Shown here piece after piece: positions 15,736 to 23,895 of a stretch of DNA of 36,530 nucleotides. How positions within the stretch are numbered: the stretch's first letter is position 1; every line of letters begins with the position of its first letter. Under the pieces are notes generated by a model, which saw only the letters and a program-made list of their open reading frames with translations, was not told the origin of the DNA and did not search any database. Both the position numbers and the translations under genes were made by a program. This stretch comes from a virus: positions 1 through 36,530 of the IMG/VR virus record IMGVR_UViG_3300029263_001577. The stretch is one strand, 5' to 3'.

Positions 15736-16701
15736 ACTCGCTCCTATTGAGATTGTTCTGCCCTGCGTGGACAGCTGTTCTGAGAAAATAGATACCGCAT
15801 CGATACCGTTTACCAATTCATCCGCAAAGCCGACATCTACCGCCGCTTGACCGCGATACACTGCCGCTTCGGTCGCTAAAACTGCATTAACATCAAGCCC
15901 CATATGATCGGCCACCAGTTGCGCAAATTCGTTACGTAGGCCGTCAGATTCCGCTTGAAAACGATCTAGCACATCAGCACCCAGCGCCTCATAGGGATTA
16001 CCATCGACTTTATGCGCGCCGGAGTGGATAAGCGTTACTTTTACGCCGTCATCTTCTAGCTTTTTAGACATATCCGCATGAGCCATGACTACACCAACCG
16101 AGCCTGCTATGCCGGTTTGAGTAATTAAACGGCGATGCGCAGAGCTTGCCAGCGCCATACCTGCACTACAGTTCATGTCGTAGCAGAGAGACCAGAGCTG
16201 CTTTCCTGCCTTATCTGCCATCACTCTTAATGCTTGCGATGCATCAAAACAGCCAGAGACCTCACCACCAGGCGTATCGTTATCCAACAGAACCCCCAAA
16301 ACTGCAGAGTCTGCAAACGCTAACGATGCCCGCTGAATAATGCTGTCATAACCCGTCATACCACTAAATGGGTTTAAATAACCCGACTTATGAACCAGCG
16401 TGCCTTTAACCGGCAAAATAGCTACACCGCTTACAACGTGATATATAACTTCTTTTTCGCCATATCGATTAAGCCGCGTTCGGGTTACTGTTTCGCCGCC
16501 ACTCTCTAGTCGCTGACTACCACCCCACGCCGCCGCCGACTGCCGCATTTTCTCACCCGTAAGGATGGTGCCTTCGTTGTCTTGCAGTTCTAAAATGCCC
16601 AGCCGTGGCGCTAGCGCACTAAAAAAAGTGCGCGCGTATCCAGGCTCTAACAGTAGAGGCGTGTTAAGCACTCTACTGGCTATATGTGCCATGTTTTTCA
16701 T
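15307..16701 (-). CDS. C: S49 head maturation protease with C-terminal scaffold
   Basis: 464 residues. The S49 (SppA-type) protease domain spans about 90-300, with catalytic Ser about 179 in NCSAGMALASSA and Lys about 231 in SGAHKVDGNPYE. The C-terminal about 140 residues are Ala/Pro/Glu-rich and serve as scaffold. In lambda, C cleaves itself, the scaffold and the portal during prohead maturation. AGGAA precedes ATG 16701. An internal start produces the scaffold alone (see 15307-15735). Confidence 0.9.
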   Translation of the reverse strand: MKNMAHIASRVLNTPLLLEPGYARTFFSALAPRLGILELQDNEGTILTGEKMRQSAAAWGGSQRLESGGETVTRTRLNRYGEKEVIYHVVSGVAILPVKGTLVHKSGYLNPFSGMTGYDSIIQRASLAFADSAVLGVLLDNDTPGGEVSGCFDASQALRVMADKAGKQLWSLCYDMNCSAGMALASSAHRRLITQTGIAGSVGVVMAHADMSKKLEDDGVKVTLIHSGAHKVDGNPYEALGADVLDRFQAESDGLRNEFAQLVADHMGLDVNAVLATEAAVYRGQAAVDVGFADELVNGIDAVSIFSEQLSTQGRTISIGASMSKTDVKPAAETPNATGPAAGEDAPTVQASENTPVTEPSGDNEPDAAAQMQARIAGIMQCEEAKGREATANHLAFNTSMSVDDAKTLLATVEIAKADASDMGNALADAMANEQTPNIGADQATTAQPGNSLVANYEKVTGDK

Positions 16702-16727
16702 TGTTTAATTTCCTGAATTGCAGGCAT

Positions 16728-16752
16728 AAAAAAACCCGCACAGGGCGGGTTG
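16728..16752 (-). terminator. intrinsic terminator ending the HTH cargo unit
   Basis: Stem AACCCGC/GCGGGTT and seven T on the minus strand, right after the small HTH gene and before the protease gene. Confidence 0.85.
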
Positions 16753-16756
16753 CTTG

Positions 16757-16963
16757 TTATTCGTTTATCAAGGGCGGACCTATATCCCGCCGAGGACTGT
16801 ATAGTGTGTGATCAACAACAATACAGCCCATATTTAACCATTTAGTGACTTGCTGAGGCTTAACGTCCAACGCTTGCGCAAATTGTCGCTGGTTTCCATT
16901 GTAATAAGCTGTGATGTAATCGGCCAGCGGGAAACTGACCGATCTGTTAAGCTTATTCACCAA
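16757..16963 (-). CDS. small HTH protein (cargo between portal and protease genes)
   Basis: 68 residues. FPLADYITAYYNGNQRQFAQALDVKPQQVTKWLNMG (about 11-46) reads as a Cro-type helix-turn-helix. The gene overlaps the preceding one by 11 bases and has its own upstream promoter and terminator, so the pair is an independently expressed cargo unit inside the head operon. It might regulate the promoter at 17274-17301; that is inference. Confidence 0.6.
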   Translation of the reverse strand: MVNKLNRSVSFPLADYITAYYNGNQRQFAQALDVKPQQVTKWLNMGCIVVDHTLYSPRRDIGPPLINE

Positions 16964-17222
16964 CTATATCTACGTCGTTATTATTGAAAACAACTTTAGA
17001 AGATTCGCCGTTGTCTTCAGTAAATTCAATGTATGTTGTTTCGTTTTCCCAGTCCTGCTCTAAATTGAACCCGTTTAGCTCTAATACTGTTAAAGCGTCT
17101 TGCTCAAACGCTAAGCCATCTTCATCGATGATTTTGGTTGGTGAAACAATCCCAAAGATCTGACCTTCATTGTTTTCAACATAAATAACGCCATTTTCAT
17201 TTTGTGATATTAGGCTGCTCAT
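16953..17222 (-). CDS. acidic hypothetical protein (cargo)
   Basis: 89 residues, strongly acidic (EDGLAFEQDALTVLEL..., NNNDVDIVGE). No family is recognised. GAAGGAAT precedes ATG 17222. It is the first gene of the cargo unit and is likely expressed in the lysogen from the promoter just upstream. A protein partner of the HTH protein is one possibility. Confidence 0.55.
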   Translation of the reverse strand: MSSLISQNENGVIYVENNEGQIFGIVSPTKIIDEDGLAFEQDALTVLELNGFNLEQDWENETTYIEFTEDNGESSKVVFNNNDVDIVGE

Positions 17223-17273
17223 GATCTTATTCCTTCAAGTTACCGGCCGGGCCATTCCCTTACCGTTAAGCCT

Positions 17274-17301
17274 ATTATACCTCTCTCAATCTAAAAGTAA
17301 A
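17274..17301 (-). promoter_or_regulatory. sigma70 promoter of the HTH cargo unit
   Basis: On the minus strand TTTACT (17301-17296), a 16-base spacer and a perfect TATAAT (17279-17274). The palindrome AAACC-N5-GGTTT at 17299-17313 overlaps the -35 element and may be an operator. Confidence 0.75.
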
Positions 17302-17342
17302 CCTTTTTGGTTTATTATTTTAATAAATTGAACAACTTTTTA

Positions 17343-17382
17343 CCCCACCACAAAAGATTACATGTAACATTTTGTGGCGGGG
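17343..17382 (-). terminator. long hairpin after the portal gene
   Basis: A 13-bp stem (CCCCACCACAAAA with TTTTGTGGCGGGG, one G-U or mismatch depending on strand) encloses the palindrome TTACATGTAA. It lies 5 bases past the portal stop. There is no clean T run, so it may be a weak terminator, a transcript-stabilising hairpin or a boundary of the inserted cargo. Confidence 0.5.
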
Positions 17383-17387
17383 CAAAA

Positions 17388-18974
17388 TCAAGCCGCCGCC
17401 GAACTATCGGGCAGATCCTCTGCAAATTTATCGTTTTGCAACCAAGCCGGTTTTGGCAGGCCTGCCGCTTCACGTTCTTTTTGCTCTCGCACTTGTTGCT
17501 TGAAGACCTCTTGATAATCAAGTCCCATTTGTGCCAGTTCTTTCTCATACGTGCTAAATCCGTATTCAACGCGCATGACTGCTTCTTTTACATCCTTGAG
17601 ACCGTCGATCGCTAGGCGGCCTGTGCCGATAAACTCGCAATTACACCAAGCACCGCGCGCTTCGTAAAAGTTTCGCTTAGCGCCTTTTGGCAGTTTGACG
17701 ATACCGCTATGCAGCACATCCTCTAAGAACAGGCCAAAGATGATTGCGCCTTTACGCGCTGGGATTACTTTACGACGACCCATAAAGTAGCGCCATTGCT
17801 CCAGCATTGACGCCCGCGCAGTACTGTACGATAAGCCCGAGAAATCTTTGCTCAACCCTTCTTTTGATAGGTTAAGGCCCGCCGCTATCCAGCCAAGAAC
17901 ACCGCTTTCTAGTTCAGAATAACCATTATCTACGTTGCCACTGGTCCGCAGGTTTAGGCGCTCATTAGGCAGTAGTTGCAGCGCCTTAACACCATCACCG
18001 ATATTAAGCGCGCCGCCTCTAAAGCCGTTAACAGCCATCATGTAGTTTTTTAGCATTTCTTCTGAGGTTTCACCCCCAAGCAATGCCATGCCCGCATCCG
18101 GCCCTAGCTCTGATTCTAGCGTTACTGCATACATTGCGTTAACGATGGCGTTTTGCAGTTTGGTATGGTGCATTTTTGGCAGTATTTGCAACTGCTCCAA
18201 CACACTAAGAAACTGGTTTGCACCGCGTGTTTGGCCATCTTCTGTTGGCTCAAATATATGGATTATTTGAGGTCGCCCAAAGCTTGTTTCACGGCTTATA
18301 CGCTTCCAGCTATGCCCCATTCCATCACCAAGCCCATAGGCCGAGGCTTGTCCTTCGCGTATGTTATACGCTAATGCCGCGCCATGAGTATCAAATTCGA
18401 TACCGGCATGCATTAAATTGGTATCCATGCCGTAGCTAGGGTTACAAACCCGTTTTGGTGATATGGATTTAATACATGTTTTAATTAATGAACCCGGTCG
18501 ATCAATCCATTCAGCGGCTGCAAAATCTTCGCCCAGTCGGGTATGAATACTGACCGTTTCACGCATCATCATTGTGAATGTGCGTTTTCGCTCTGCATCT
18601 AAATAGCAGCCGGTTGGATCTTCTGCTACTTCACGCCATAGCTCCTCTACATCACGAATAAAAGCAATGGCGTCCTCTTCATTAACACCCAGCGATTCCC
18701 AGCGCGGCTTATAGCTTAACCGGAAATTGTCACCCACTATGTTATCAATGTGCAGCTGCACCCCATTGGCTGCAAATGCATTGTTACGTACGACATCTTC
18801 AGCGCGGGCGTTACCCATTTTAAGATCAGGCAATAGCGCTGCGTCCGCTGTTTTAAGGCCGGGATACCATTTTGATAATTGGCCACCATGCCCCGCCCCC
18901 GCACCTTGATATGCGCTCATGCTTTGCCGCAATGGAGCGCCATCTAGCCCGACTATTGCTTGAGGATCGCTCAT
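17388..18974 (-). CDS. B: portal protein, lambda gpB family
   Basis: 528 residues (lambda gpB has 533). Blocks typical of the lambda portal family are present: VRNNAFAANGVQLHIDNIVGDNFRLSY (about 61-87), the central HIFEPTEDGQTRGANQFLSVLEQL (about 229-252), and GLSYSTARASMLEQWRYFMGRR (about 374-395). The dodecamer sits at one capsid vertex and is the docking site for the terminase and the tail. It follows the gpW-like gene with a 4-base overlap. Confidence 0.92.
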   Translation of the reverse strand: MSDPQAIVGLDGAPLRQSMSAYQGAGAGHGGQLSKWYPGLKTADAALLPDLKMGNARAEDVVRNNAFAANGVQLHIDNIVGDNFRLSYKPRWESLGVNEEDAIAFIRDVEELWREVAEDPTGCYLDAERKRTFTMMMRETVSIHTRLGEDFAAAEWIDRPGSLIKTCIKSISPKRVCNPSYGMDTNLMHAGIEFDTHGAALAYNIREGQASAYGLGDGMGHSWKRISRETSFGRPQIIHIFEPTEDGQTRGANQFLSVLEQLQILPKMHHTKLQNAIVNAMYAVTLESELGPDAGMALLGGETSEEMLKNYMMAVNGFRGGALNIGDGVKALQLLPNERLNLRTSGNVDNGYSELESGVLGWIAAGLNLSKEGLSKDFSGLSYSTARASMLEQWRYFMGRRKVIPARKGAIIFGLFLEDVLHSGIVKLPKGAKRNFYEARGAWCNCEFIGTGRLAIDGLKDVKEAVMRVEYGFSTYEKELAQMGLDYQEVFKQQVREQKEREAAGLPKPAWLQNDKFAEDLPDSSAAA

Positions 18975-19174
18975 AGATAAACCCCCATTGGGCGGCGTAG
19001 CTTGCCGCTGCCGAGTTCTGATTCTAGCTGTTGAATGTAGCTTTCTAGTTGATAAAGGTTGGCTTGGTTATACTCAACAGAACGCCCATCTTTTTGCACT
19101 TTAACTGCTTTTGTGCCGGTTATGATCTGGTGCTTTGCTAGCCGAGCTTGTTCTAATTGAGTTTGTGTTGCCAT
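18971..19174 (-). CDS. W: head-tail joining protein gpW
   Basis: 67 residues from ATG 19174 (lambda gpW has 68); an in-frame ATG at 19186 lacks a ribosome site. LEQARLAKHQIITGTKAVKVQKDGRSVEY aligns directly with lambda gpW, including the VQKDGR motif. gpW is added to the filled head before FII and tail joining. It overlaps the ends of the terminase and portal genes by a few bases. Confidence 0.9.
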   Translation of the reverse strand: MATQTQLEQARLAKHQIITGTKAVKVQKDGRSVEYNQANLYQLESYIQQLESELGSGKLRRPMGVYL

Positions 19175-19178
19175 CTCT

Positions 19179-21305
19179 TTACCCATTCATAATACGGCCT
19201 AACTCTTTAAGCGATAGACCTTGTTTTTTAGGTGTTGGTTTTGGTGACTTCTGCGCCTGTGGCTTCGACTCTGGCAACAGATCAGCACCGCTCTCATACA
19301 CTGCATCGATATCAATGTTTGGTCGATGATCTATATTTGTTATCAGATCATCCGGCGATTGATCGCCCAGCATATCAACCTGTATTAATGCAGCGCGCTT
19401 GGCTTCCCACCATGATTTCTTTTTAAGGTGCAGCTTTTCAACCATTGCGCAATGAATCAGATAACATTCGCAATCCCATGCCTCGATAGCTGTACCTGAT
19501 TTTTGCTGCCAAACCATTTTGCCCCGCTGAGTTCTTGACGGCGCTTTTACCTCGCCCGTTAACTGATCAAAATAATCAGTACGGACCGATTCATAAAAAT
19601 GCATTCGACCTGCGCCCGTGCCGGATAATTTCAACCGCCCTGCCAGCGCGTCTTTTGATAACTGCGTACCAACGCGCCACAATTCCAAGCCAAAACGATC
19701 GGCTTTGGTTTTGGTTGCATTTAAATCAATACGGCGAGGCAACGAGACAATCGGCGCATCAGCTGAAGTAGCCCCTTTAATTGCGCGAATTTTTACGCCC
19801 TTACCCTGTCTTGATCGTACATATGAGTAAGTAGCACCCTGAGTTACACCGTCACTGGTATCAATTTCCATTGCATCAATGCGCAAAAATGCGCCGCACT
19901 CATGCTGATAGCAACCAAACACCATGCGGTCTAATTCCGACCAAACTGGATCGTTAATGTCGTTTATGTCGTTTCGAGCCCAAATTTCACCAAAGAAAAC
20001 AAGCCAGCTTTCTTGCGCTTCGCCGTAGGCTCTAATAACAATCGCAATACGATCGCGCTGCACGTCAACCGTCATCAGCAATACTAAACCGCCATCTGGA
20101 ACGACCAGCTCTTGATAATCTTCTGCTTTAGCCCGTAATTCATCAGCCGTGGCGTTATCGTCTTTATATTCGTAACTTTGCCCAAGCTTTTGGTTTGTGA
20201 ATTTAATCAGTAGGTTTTGATTACCCTTCTCTGACTCAGCCTTAGCCGATAGATATTCTTTAACAACATCCGCGAGGCTCGTCCCCGGCATACAAACGTA
20301 CAATTCAGACAAGCCCATAAAGCCAGCCTTGCCTGTAAATTTTGCTGTTGGCGTCCAGCCCGCGTTAACATCACCTCGGTTATAGGCATCAAAACAGGTG
20401 TTTCTTATGTTTGTTTGGCGCTGGTAATCATCCCATTCGGTGCCACAATGCGGGCAGACATAAACCGCTGTATCAGGATCAGCTTTGCCGTAAATAGGAT
20501 GGCTAGAATCTAGGTTATCAGTACTCCAAACAACGTTTGCAAAATCAAGCACATGCGAATCACCGCACTCATGACAAGCAACAGGAAGCACCCTCTTATC
20601 AGTTTGCTCTAATCGAGCCTCTGTTTTTGACAACCCCTTTACTGCAGGCGTTCCACCTACAACAAGCAGCGACCCGATATAACGCTTTAATCGCTCCTCA
20701 ATATTACCAATCGCGTCACCCTGACCCGCTACGTTATCAGCAGTATCATCTGGTTCCTCAACAATCCCCAGCCCAACCTTGGACGTGGATTTTACGTTAC
20801 CCGGCGAATTAGAGCCGACCAATTTAATAAACCCGCCAGGGAAAGATCGGTTATCCCAGCGCGCCCCTGACTTACGGGAGGTGCTAACATCCATCCGACC
20901 ATTAACCGATGGATTATCCTGAGCAGTTGGCAAAAACTTCTCATCGTGAAAGTTTTTCGCATCACCTGTTTTTGCAAATAACGCTAGGATCGGGCAGGGA
21001 TTAAACTCGCCCTCAGCAATCGTTTTACAGATAACGCCAAGCAAGAAAAACGTCCAACCAATTTGAGCCGCCTTCATTAGATCAACTTCATTAACCGAAG
21101 AATCATCAAACGGCGCACAAACACCCAAGAAATAAGGGGTGTAATAAAAATCGTATTCACCAAAGTCAGGCAATACAAACTGTGTTTCTAAATATTCCTT
21201 TGTACTAAGTTTCTTCGGCGGATTGAACAGCTCCGCCACTCTCGCCGTCACTTCCGCCAAGTTTGAGCGCATAGTCTCTAACTCGTTCGATTGCAGCTCC
21301 AGCAT
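19179..21305 (-). CDS. A: terminase large subunit, lambda gpA family
   Basis: 708 residues (lambda gpA has 641). The packaging ATPase has the deviant Walker A typical of gpA (KAAQIGWT, about 78-85). A zinc-binding CxxC...CxxC pair follows in HECGDSH and CPHCGTEW. The nuclease part starts around MTVDVQRDRIAIVIRAYG (about 410). It cuts at cos and drives DNA translocation. The C-terminus carries a proline/lysine-rich extension (PESKPQAQKSPKPTPKK). The start codon lies about 100 bases inside the small subunit gene; ATG 21272 is an alternative. Confidence 0.92.
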   Translation of the reverse strand: MLELQSNELETMRSNLAEVTARVAELFNPPKKLSTKEYLETQFVLPDFGEYDFYYTPYFLGVCAPFDDSSVNEVDLMKAAQIGWTFFLLGVICKTIAEGEFNPCPILALFAKTGDAKNFHDEKFLPTAQDNPSVNGRMDVSTSRKSGARWDNRSFPGGFIKLVGSNSPGNVKSTSKVGLGIVEEPDDTADNVAGQGDAIGNIEERLKRYIGSLLVVGGTPAVKGLSKTEARLEQTDKRVLPVACHECGDSHVLDFANVVWSTDNLDSSHPIYGKADPDTAVYVCPHCGTEWDDYQRQTNIRNTCFDAYNRGDVNAGWTPTAKFTGKAGFMGLSELYVCMPGTSLADVVKEYLSAKAESEKGNQNLLIKFTNQKLGQSYEYKDDNATADELRAKAEDYQELVVPDGGLVLLMTVDVQRDRIAIVIRAYGEAQESWLVFFGEIWARNDINDINDPVWSELDRMVFGCYQHECGAFLRIDAMEIDTSDGVTQGATYSYVRSRQGKGVKIRAIKGATSADAPIVSLPRRIDLNATKTKADRFGLELWRVGTQLSKDALAGRLKLSGTGAGRMHFYESVRTDYFDQLTGEVKAPSRTQRGKMVWQQKSGTAIEAWDCECYLIHCAMVEKLHLKKKSWWEAKRAALIQVDMLGDQSPDDLITNIDHRPNIDIDAVYESGADLLPESKPQAQKSPKPTPKKQGLSLKELGRIMNG

Positions 21306-21726
21306 GTTTTTCCACCATTTCCGGAGGAAGCTCTACTTCTAACTGATTATTCATATCATCACGTAAACGCTCAAACGACTGCCTAAACTGCCGTGTCGCA
21401 TACATCGACCAATCCGCTAAAAAACTATAAGCCTCTTCCCTATTTATCGTATTCTCTAATTTTTCGTGATAGTCCAAGCGCATCAGCGCCGTTTTAGTTT
21501 TCTTTTCTTCATACGTGGCCTGAGCGACATCAACCTGCCCCTCACCACCTCGACCCGCAGCCTGATCTCTCAACTGATCACAATACTCAGTCAGCCATTC
21601 ACCAAACGTTGCGCCCTCAGATAAATTCCCCTTTTCAATCTGCTTGCTAATCGCCTGTTGCGAAACACCAACCAACCGAGCAAATGCTGTTTGACTAGCT
21701 TTAGCATTCAGATTCAAAGTTTCCAT
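21205..21726 (-). CDS. Nu1: terminase small subunit, Nu1-like
   Basis: 173 residues (lambda Nu1 has 181). The N-terminal winged HTH is visible (SQTAFARLVGVSQQAISKQIEKGNL, about 11-35), followed by YEEKKTKTALMRLDYHEKLE and a helical C-terminal part that in lambda contacts gpA. It binds cosB to position the large subunit. The predicted cos site begins about 70 bases upstream of its start, in the expected orientation. Confidence 0.85.
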   Translation of the reverse strand: METLNLNAKASQTAFARLVGVSQQAISKQIEKGNLSEGATFGEWLTEYCDQLRDQAAGRGGEGQVDVAQATYEEKKTKTALMRLDYHEKLENTINREEAYSFLADWSMYATRQFRQSFERLRDDMNNQLEVELPPEMVEKHAGAAIERVRDYALKLGGSDGESGGAVQSAEET

Positions 21727-21789
21727 AAATCACCAACAATCAACCACTTACCACCACAACCCCCTATAGCACCAGATATCTGCGAAAAT

Positions 21790-21835
21790 TCCGCGCTACT
21801 GTGCCCCGTATAGAGCTAGATCTCCCAAAGGACCC
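21790..21835 (-). other. cos site (cosQ and cosN)
   Basis: On the minus strand GGGTCCTTT (21835-21827) is identical to lambda cosQ. It is followed 20 bases later by TACGGGGC...GCGG...TTTTCGC, which lines up with the lambda cosN region. By analogy the 12-base cohesive end would be GGGCACAGTAGC, at 21806-21795. The site lies between the lysis genes and Nu1 as in lambda. Lambda's cosQ and cosN sequences are from memory of the published genome. Confidence 0.8.
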
Positions 21836-21881
21836 ATTCGTTTTTCTGAGTCTGCCCAACCCCACCATAGAACCGATGCAC

Positions 21882-21909
21882 AAAAAAAAGCCGAGCAAAG
21901 CCCGACTTC
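21882..21909 (-). terminator. intrinsic terminator after the lysis genes
   Basis: On the minus strand AAGTCGGGC pairs with GCTCGGCTT (two G-U pairs), followed by a run of T. The two mismatches on the plus strand become wobble pairs only in the minus-strand RNA, which fixes its direction. Confidence 0.75.
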
Positions 21910-21933
21910 TTTAAAGATCTACACTCAACCTAT

Positions 21934-22197
21934 CTATGTATCCGGTGCCGGAAGCTCCCGACTTTCGCGCCACTTGCGTATTGCAGCAAACCTATCATCA
22001 CACTCGTCTATCACGTCTAGCGCTGGTTCTATATATTCCACAGCATCGCCATATGTATTCAGCGGCAAAGATGGAGGCAGGCAAGGCATTGTTAAACTAA
22101 CCGGCGGAAACTCCGGCATGCTTACCTGCTTGACGATGTATTCTGTTTTGCAACCGCTCAGCAACAGCACCAGGCAAACTAGCATTAGAATTTTCAT
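21934..22197 (-). CDS. Rz1-like outer-membrane spanin lipoprotein
   Basis: 87 residues with a lipoprotein signal (MKILMLVCLVLLLSGC, lipobox LLSGC, Cys 16) and a proline-rich segment (MPEFPPVSLTMPCLPPSLP), both typical of o-spanins. Its start lies inside the Rz-like gene in another frame. With Rz it forms the complex that fuses inner and outer membranes in the last step of lysis. Confidence 0.85.
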   Translation of the reverse strand: MKILMLVCLVLLLSGCKTEYIVKQVSMPEFPPVSLTMPCLPPSLPLNTYGDAVEYIEPALDVIDECDDRFAAIRKWRESRELPAPDT

Positions 22198-22462
22198 CGC
22201 CGCTTAACTCTTCTTTAGTTTTTTGTTGTGACGCTCTACTCTGGCTTTCTCGGACCTGCCGCGCCTTAGCTAAATCAGCAATCAACTGCTCATCCGCTTT
22301 CTTGTTTGCCTTCAGCTTTTCTATCTGCAGATTAGCCTCATTGAATGATTGCCTATATTGCGCAACAGCTTGCTCTGCCAACGCTTTCTGTTCAACTTGA
22401 TCTAGCAGCAGCCAAACGCCCAGCCCCATCATTACAATAAAAAGAATATACGTACGCATCAC
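22097..22462 (-). CDS. Rz-like inner-membrane spanin
   Basis: 121 residues. An N-terminal membrane anchor (TYILFIVMMGLGVWLLLDQV) is followed by a long coiled coil (AVAQYRQSFNEANLQIEKLKANKKADEQL, about 33-61) facing the periplasm. It overlaps the Rz1-like gene by about 100 bases in a different frame, the usual spanin pair architecture. Its start overlaps the stop of the holin-like gene. Confidence 0.85.
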   Translation of the reverse strand: MMRTYILFIVMMGLGVWLLLDQVEQKALAEQAVAQYRQSFNEANLQIEKLKANKKADEQLIADLAKARQVRESQSRASQQKTKEELSGDENSNASLPGAVAERLQNRIHRQAGKHAGVSAG

Positions 22463-22776
22463 TTAAGCCGCCCCATAAACCATTCACTTATCGCCCCGCC
22501 TTTTGAATCCAGCAGATTTAAAATAGGGGAAAACATAAAGCCAATCGCAATTAACATTCCGTCCCTGCCGGGGAAATCAGTAGGGATAGACGGACCGATC
22601 ATGATCACAGTAACCGCGCCCAGCAACACAAACATAATCAAGCCTTTTAAATTAAACGGCTTCCCCTTGTTTGAATGATGGAATAGATAGTTAGCACCCG
22701 CGCCGATCCCGCCATGCAAACCATAAATAACGTATGACCAAAACAAATCGATAAATGGTGCCAGTAATGCCTTCAT
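22459..22776 (-). CDS. holin-like membrane protein
   Basis: 105 residues from ATG 22776, which overlaps the stop of the upstream gene (ATGA) and follows AGGA. Three hydrophobic segments are visible: LLAPFIDLFWSYVIYGL, GLIMFVLLGAVTVIMIG and GMLIAIGFMFSPILNLL. Position before the spanins and the small size fit a holin. The exact holin family was not identified. Confidence 0.7.
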   Translation of the reverse strand: MKALLAPFIDLFWSYVIYGLHGGIGAGANYLFHHSNKGKPFNLKGLIMFVLLGAVTVIMIGPSIPTDFPGRDGMLIAIGFMFSPILNLLDSKGGAISEWFMGRLK

Positions 22777-23090
22777 CCCTGCCGTCCTACTAAAAGCGAT
22801 TTTTCTATATAGCGCAGCGTTGTTACTAAACACACAGCCACAAACACATCAAACAACGCCCAATAATGAGCCAGCCACGCGCGCTTACCTAGATCTAACG
22901 TCATCATAAACAACGATAACGAGACAGCTAACACAGAAATAGTTACAGAGAACGCCACTAAATATTGCGCAAAATTATTAACCTCTCTCGCCCGCTGCGC
23001 ATGTTTAACTGCTAGCGCAACACGCCCACACCAAAACAAAACCCAGACATAAACAACAGCGACCAACAGATATGCCAACACCCGCACCAC
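22773..23090 (-). CDS. second lysis-region membrane protein (holin or antiholin candidate)
   Basis: 105 residues with three membrane segments: VLAYLLVAVVYVWVLFWCGRVALAV, YLVAFSVTISVLAVSLSLFMM and LFDVFVAVCLVTTLRYI. It is coupled to the next gene by ATGA. Two consecutive small membrane proteins often form a holin/antiholin pair; which is which cannot be told here. Confidence 0.65.
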   Translation of the reverse strand: MVRVLAYLLVAVVYVWVLFWCGRVALAVKHAQRAREVNNFAQYLVAFSVTISVLAVSLSLFMMTLDLGKRAWLAHYWALFDVFVAVCLVTTLRYIEKSLLVGRQG

Positions 23091-23099
23091 CCACCAAAA

Positions 23100-23189
23100 C
23101 TAAATCAAACAAATAGACTGCAACGCCGGAGGCGCATAACTAATCTGCAACAAAAACCCGACACCTATGACCACAAAAACAAACTTCAT
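23100..23189 (-). CDS. 29-residue membrane peptide
   Basis: ATG 23189 overlaps the stop of the endolysin candidate (ATGA) and the frame ends 9 bases before the next gene. The peptide MKFVFVVIGVGFLLQI has one hydrophobic segment followed by a short polar tail. Translational coupling and tight spacing support expression; function is unknown, perhaps a lysis-timing peptide. Confidence 0.45.
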   Translation of the reverse strand: MKFVFVVIGVGFLLQISYAPPALQSICLI

Positions 23190-23788
23190 AACAAATCAGA
23201 TTCCTCAAGCAGCGTGTACGTAAACCGATTGCCATACCATTTTTGAGCAATCTCACACAGCTGCATGATCAACATATGCTCGCCATAGTCTTTAACAACC
23301 TGACACCCTGCCGACCACTGGCCGATATCATCACTCTTAGCACTAGGGCTGCGCGGATGAATATTAATCCCATGCCAGCCATTATCAACCGCACCGCCAA
23401 CATCAACCTCAGCATCACGATCATTATCACGATACACAGGCAACGCCTTAGCTTGAGTAAGCGCCTTGTATTTATCTTTATGCAGACCCAGCATGTAAGC
23501 ACCCGAATACTGCCCAGGAACCAACACCGCAGTACCGAGCTTATTCATCGGATTCAAACGCCAATAAACGCCCGAATCAGTTGTGCAGTCTAACGTTAGC
23601 AACACCCAATGACCGCACTGCTTGAAGGCAACACATAGATAATCGTTAAACGTATTCGCCTGATTATCATTAGTACGAATACCAATAATATTAAGATTAA
23701 AATCACCGCTTTCAAAAAACCGATAACCTTTGCGATCGCATGCCTTACGCAACACATCAACCGTTATATCTCGTTTATCAAACATCAC
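23186..23788 (-). CDS. L,D-transpeptidase-like protein, endolysin candidate
   Basis: 200 residues. The C-terminal half has HGINIHPRSPSA (about 142-153) and a downstream WSAGCQVV (about 161-168), the His...Ser-x-Gly-Cys pattern of YkuD-type L,D-transpeptidases. NLNIIGIRTND and YWRLNPMNKLGTAVLVPGQY are blocks I remember from phage proteins of this kind. It is the only candidate cell-wall enzyme in the lysis region, upstream of holin-like and spanin genes, so it may be the endolysin. No signal peptide is visible, so export would need the holin. Catalysis is inferred. Confidence 0.6.
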   Translation of the reverse strand: MMFDKRDITVDVLRKACDRKGYRFFESGDFNLNIIGIRTNDNQANTFNDYLCVAFKQCGHWVLLTLDCTTDSGVYWRLNPMNKLGTAVLVPGQYSGAYMLGLHKDKYKALTQAKALPVYRDNDRDAEVDVGGAVDNGWHGINIHPRSPSAKSDDIGQWSAGCQVVKDYGEHMLIMQLCEIAQKWYGNRFTYTLLEESDLL

Positions 23789-23817
23789 ATCGCCCCACCC
23801 TCACCTGAACGCGCCCA

Positions 23818-23852
23818 TAAAAAATCCCGTACCTGCAAAACACAGGTACGGG
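23818..23852 (-). terminator. intrinsic terminator, second of a tandem pair after the Q-like gene
   Basis: Perfect 10-bp stem CCCGTACCTG/CAGGTACGGG followed by ATTTTTT on the minus strand. Together with the hairpin at 23896-23923 it forms a block between the antiterminator and the lysis genes, comparable to lambda tR'. Confidence 0.88.
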
Positions 23853-23895
23853 CAAGCACTGACGCTGAATCACTCATGAAAAACCTTACGGACAC

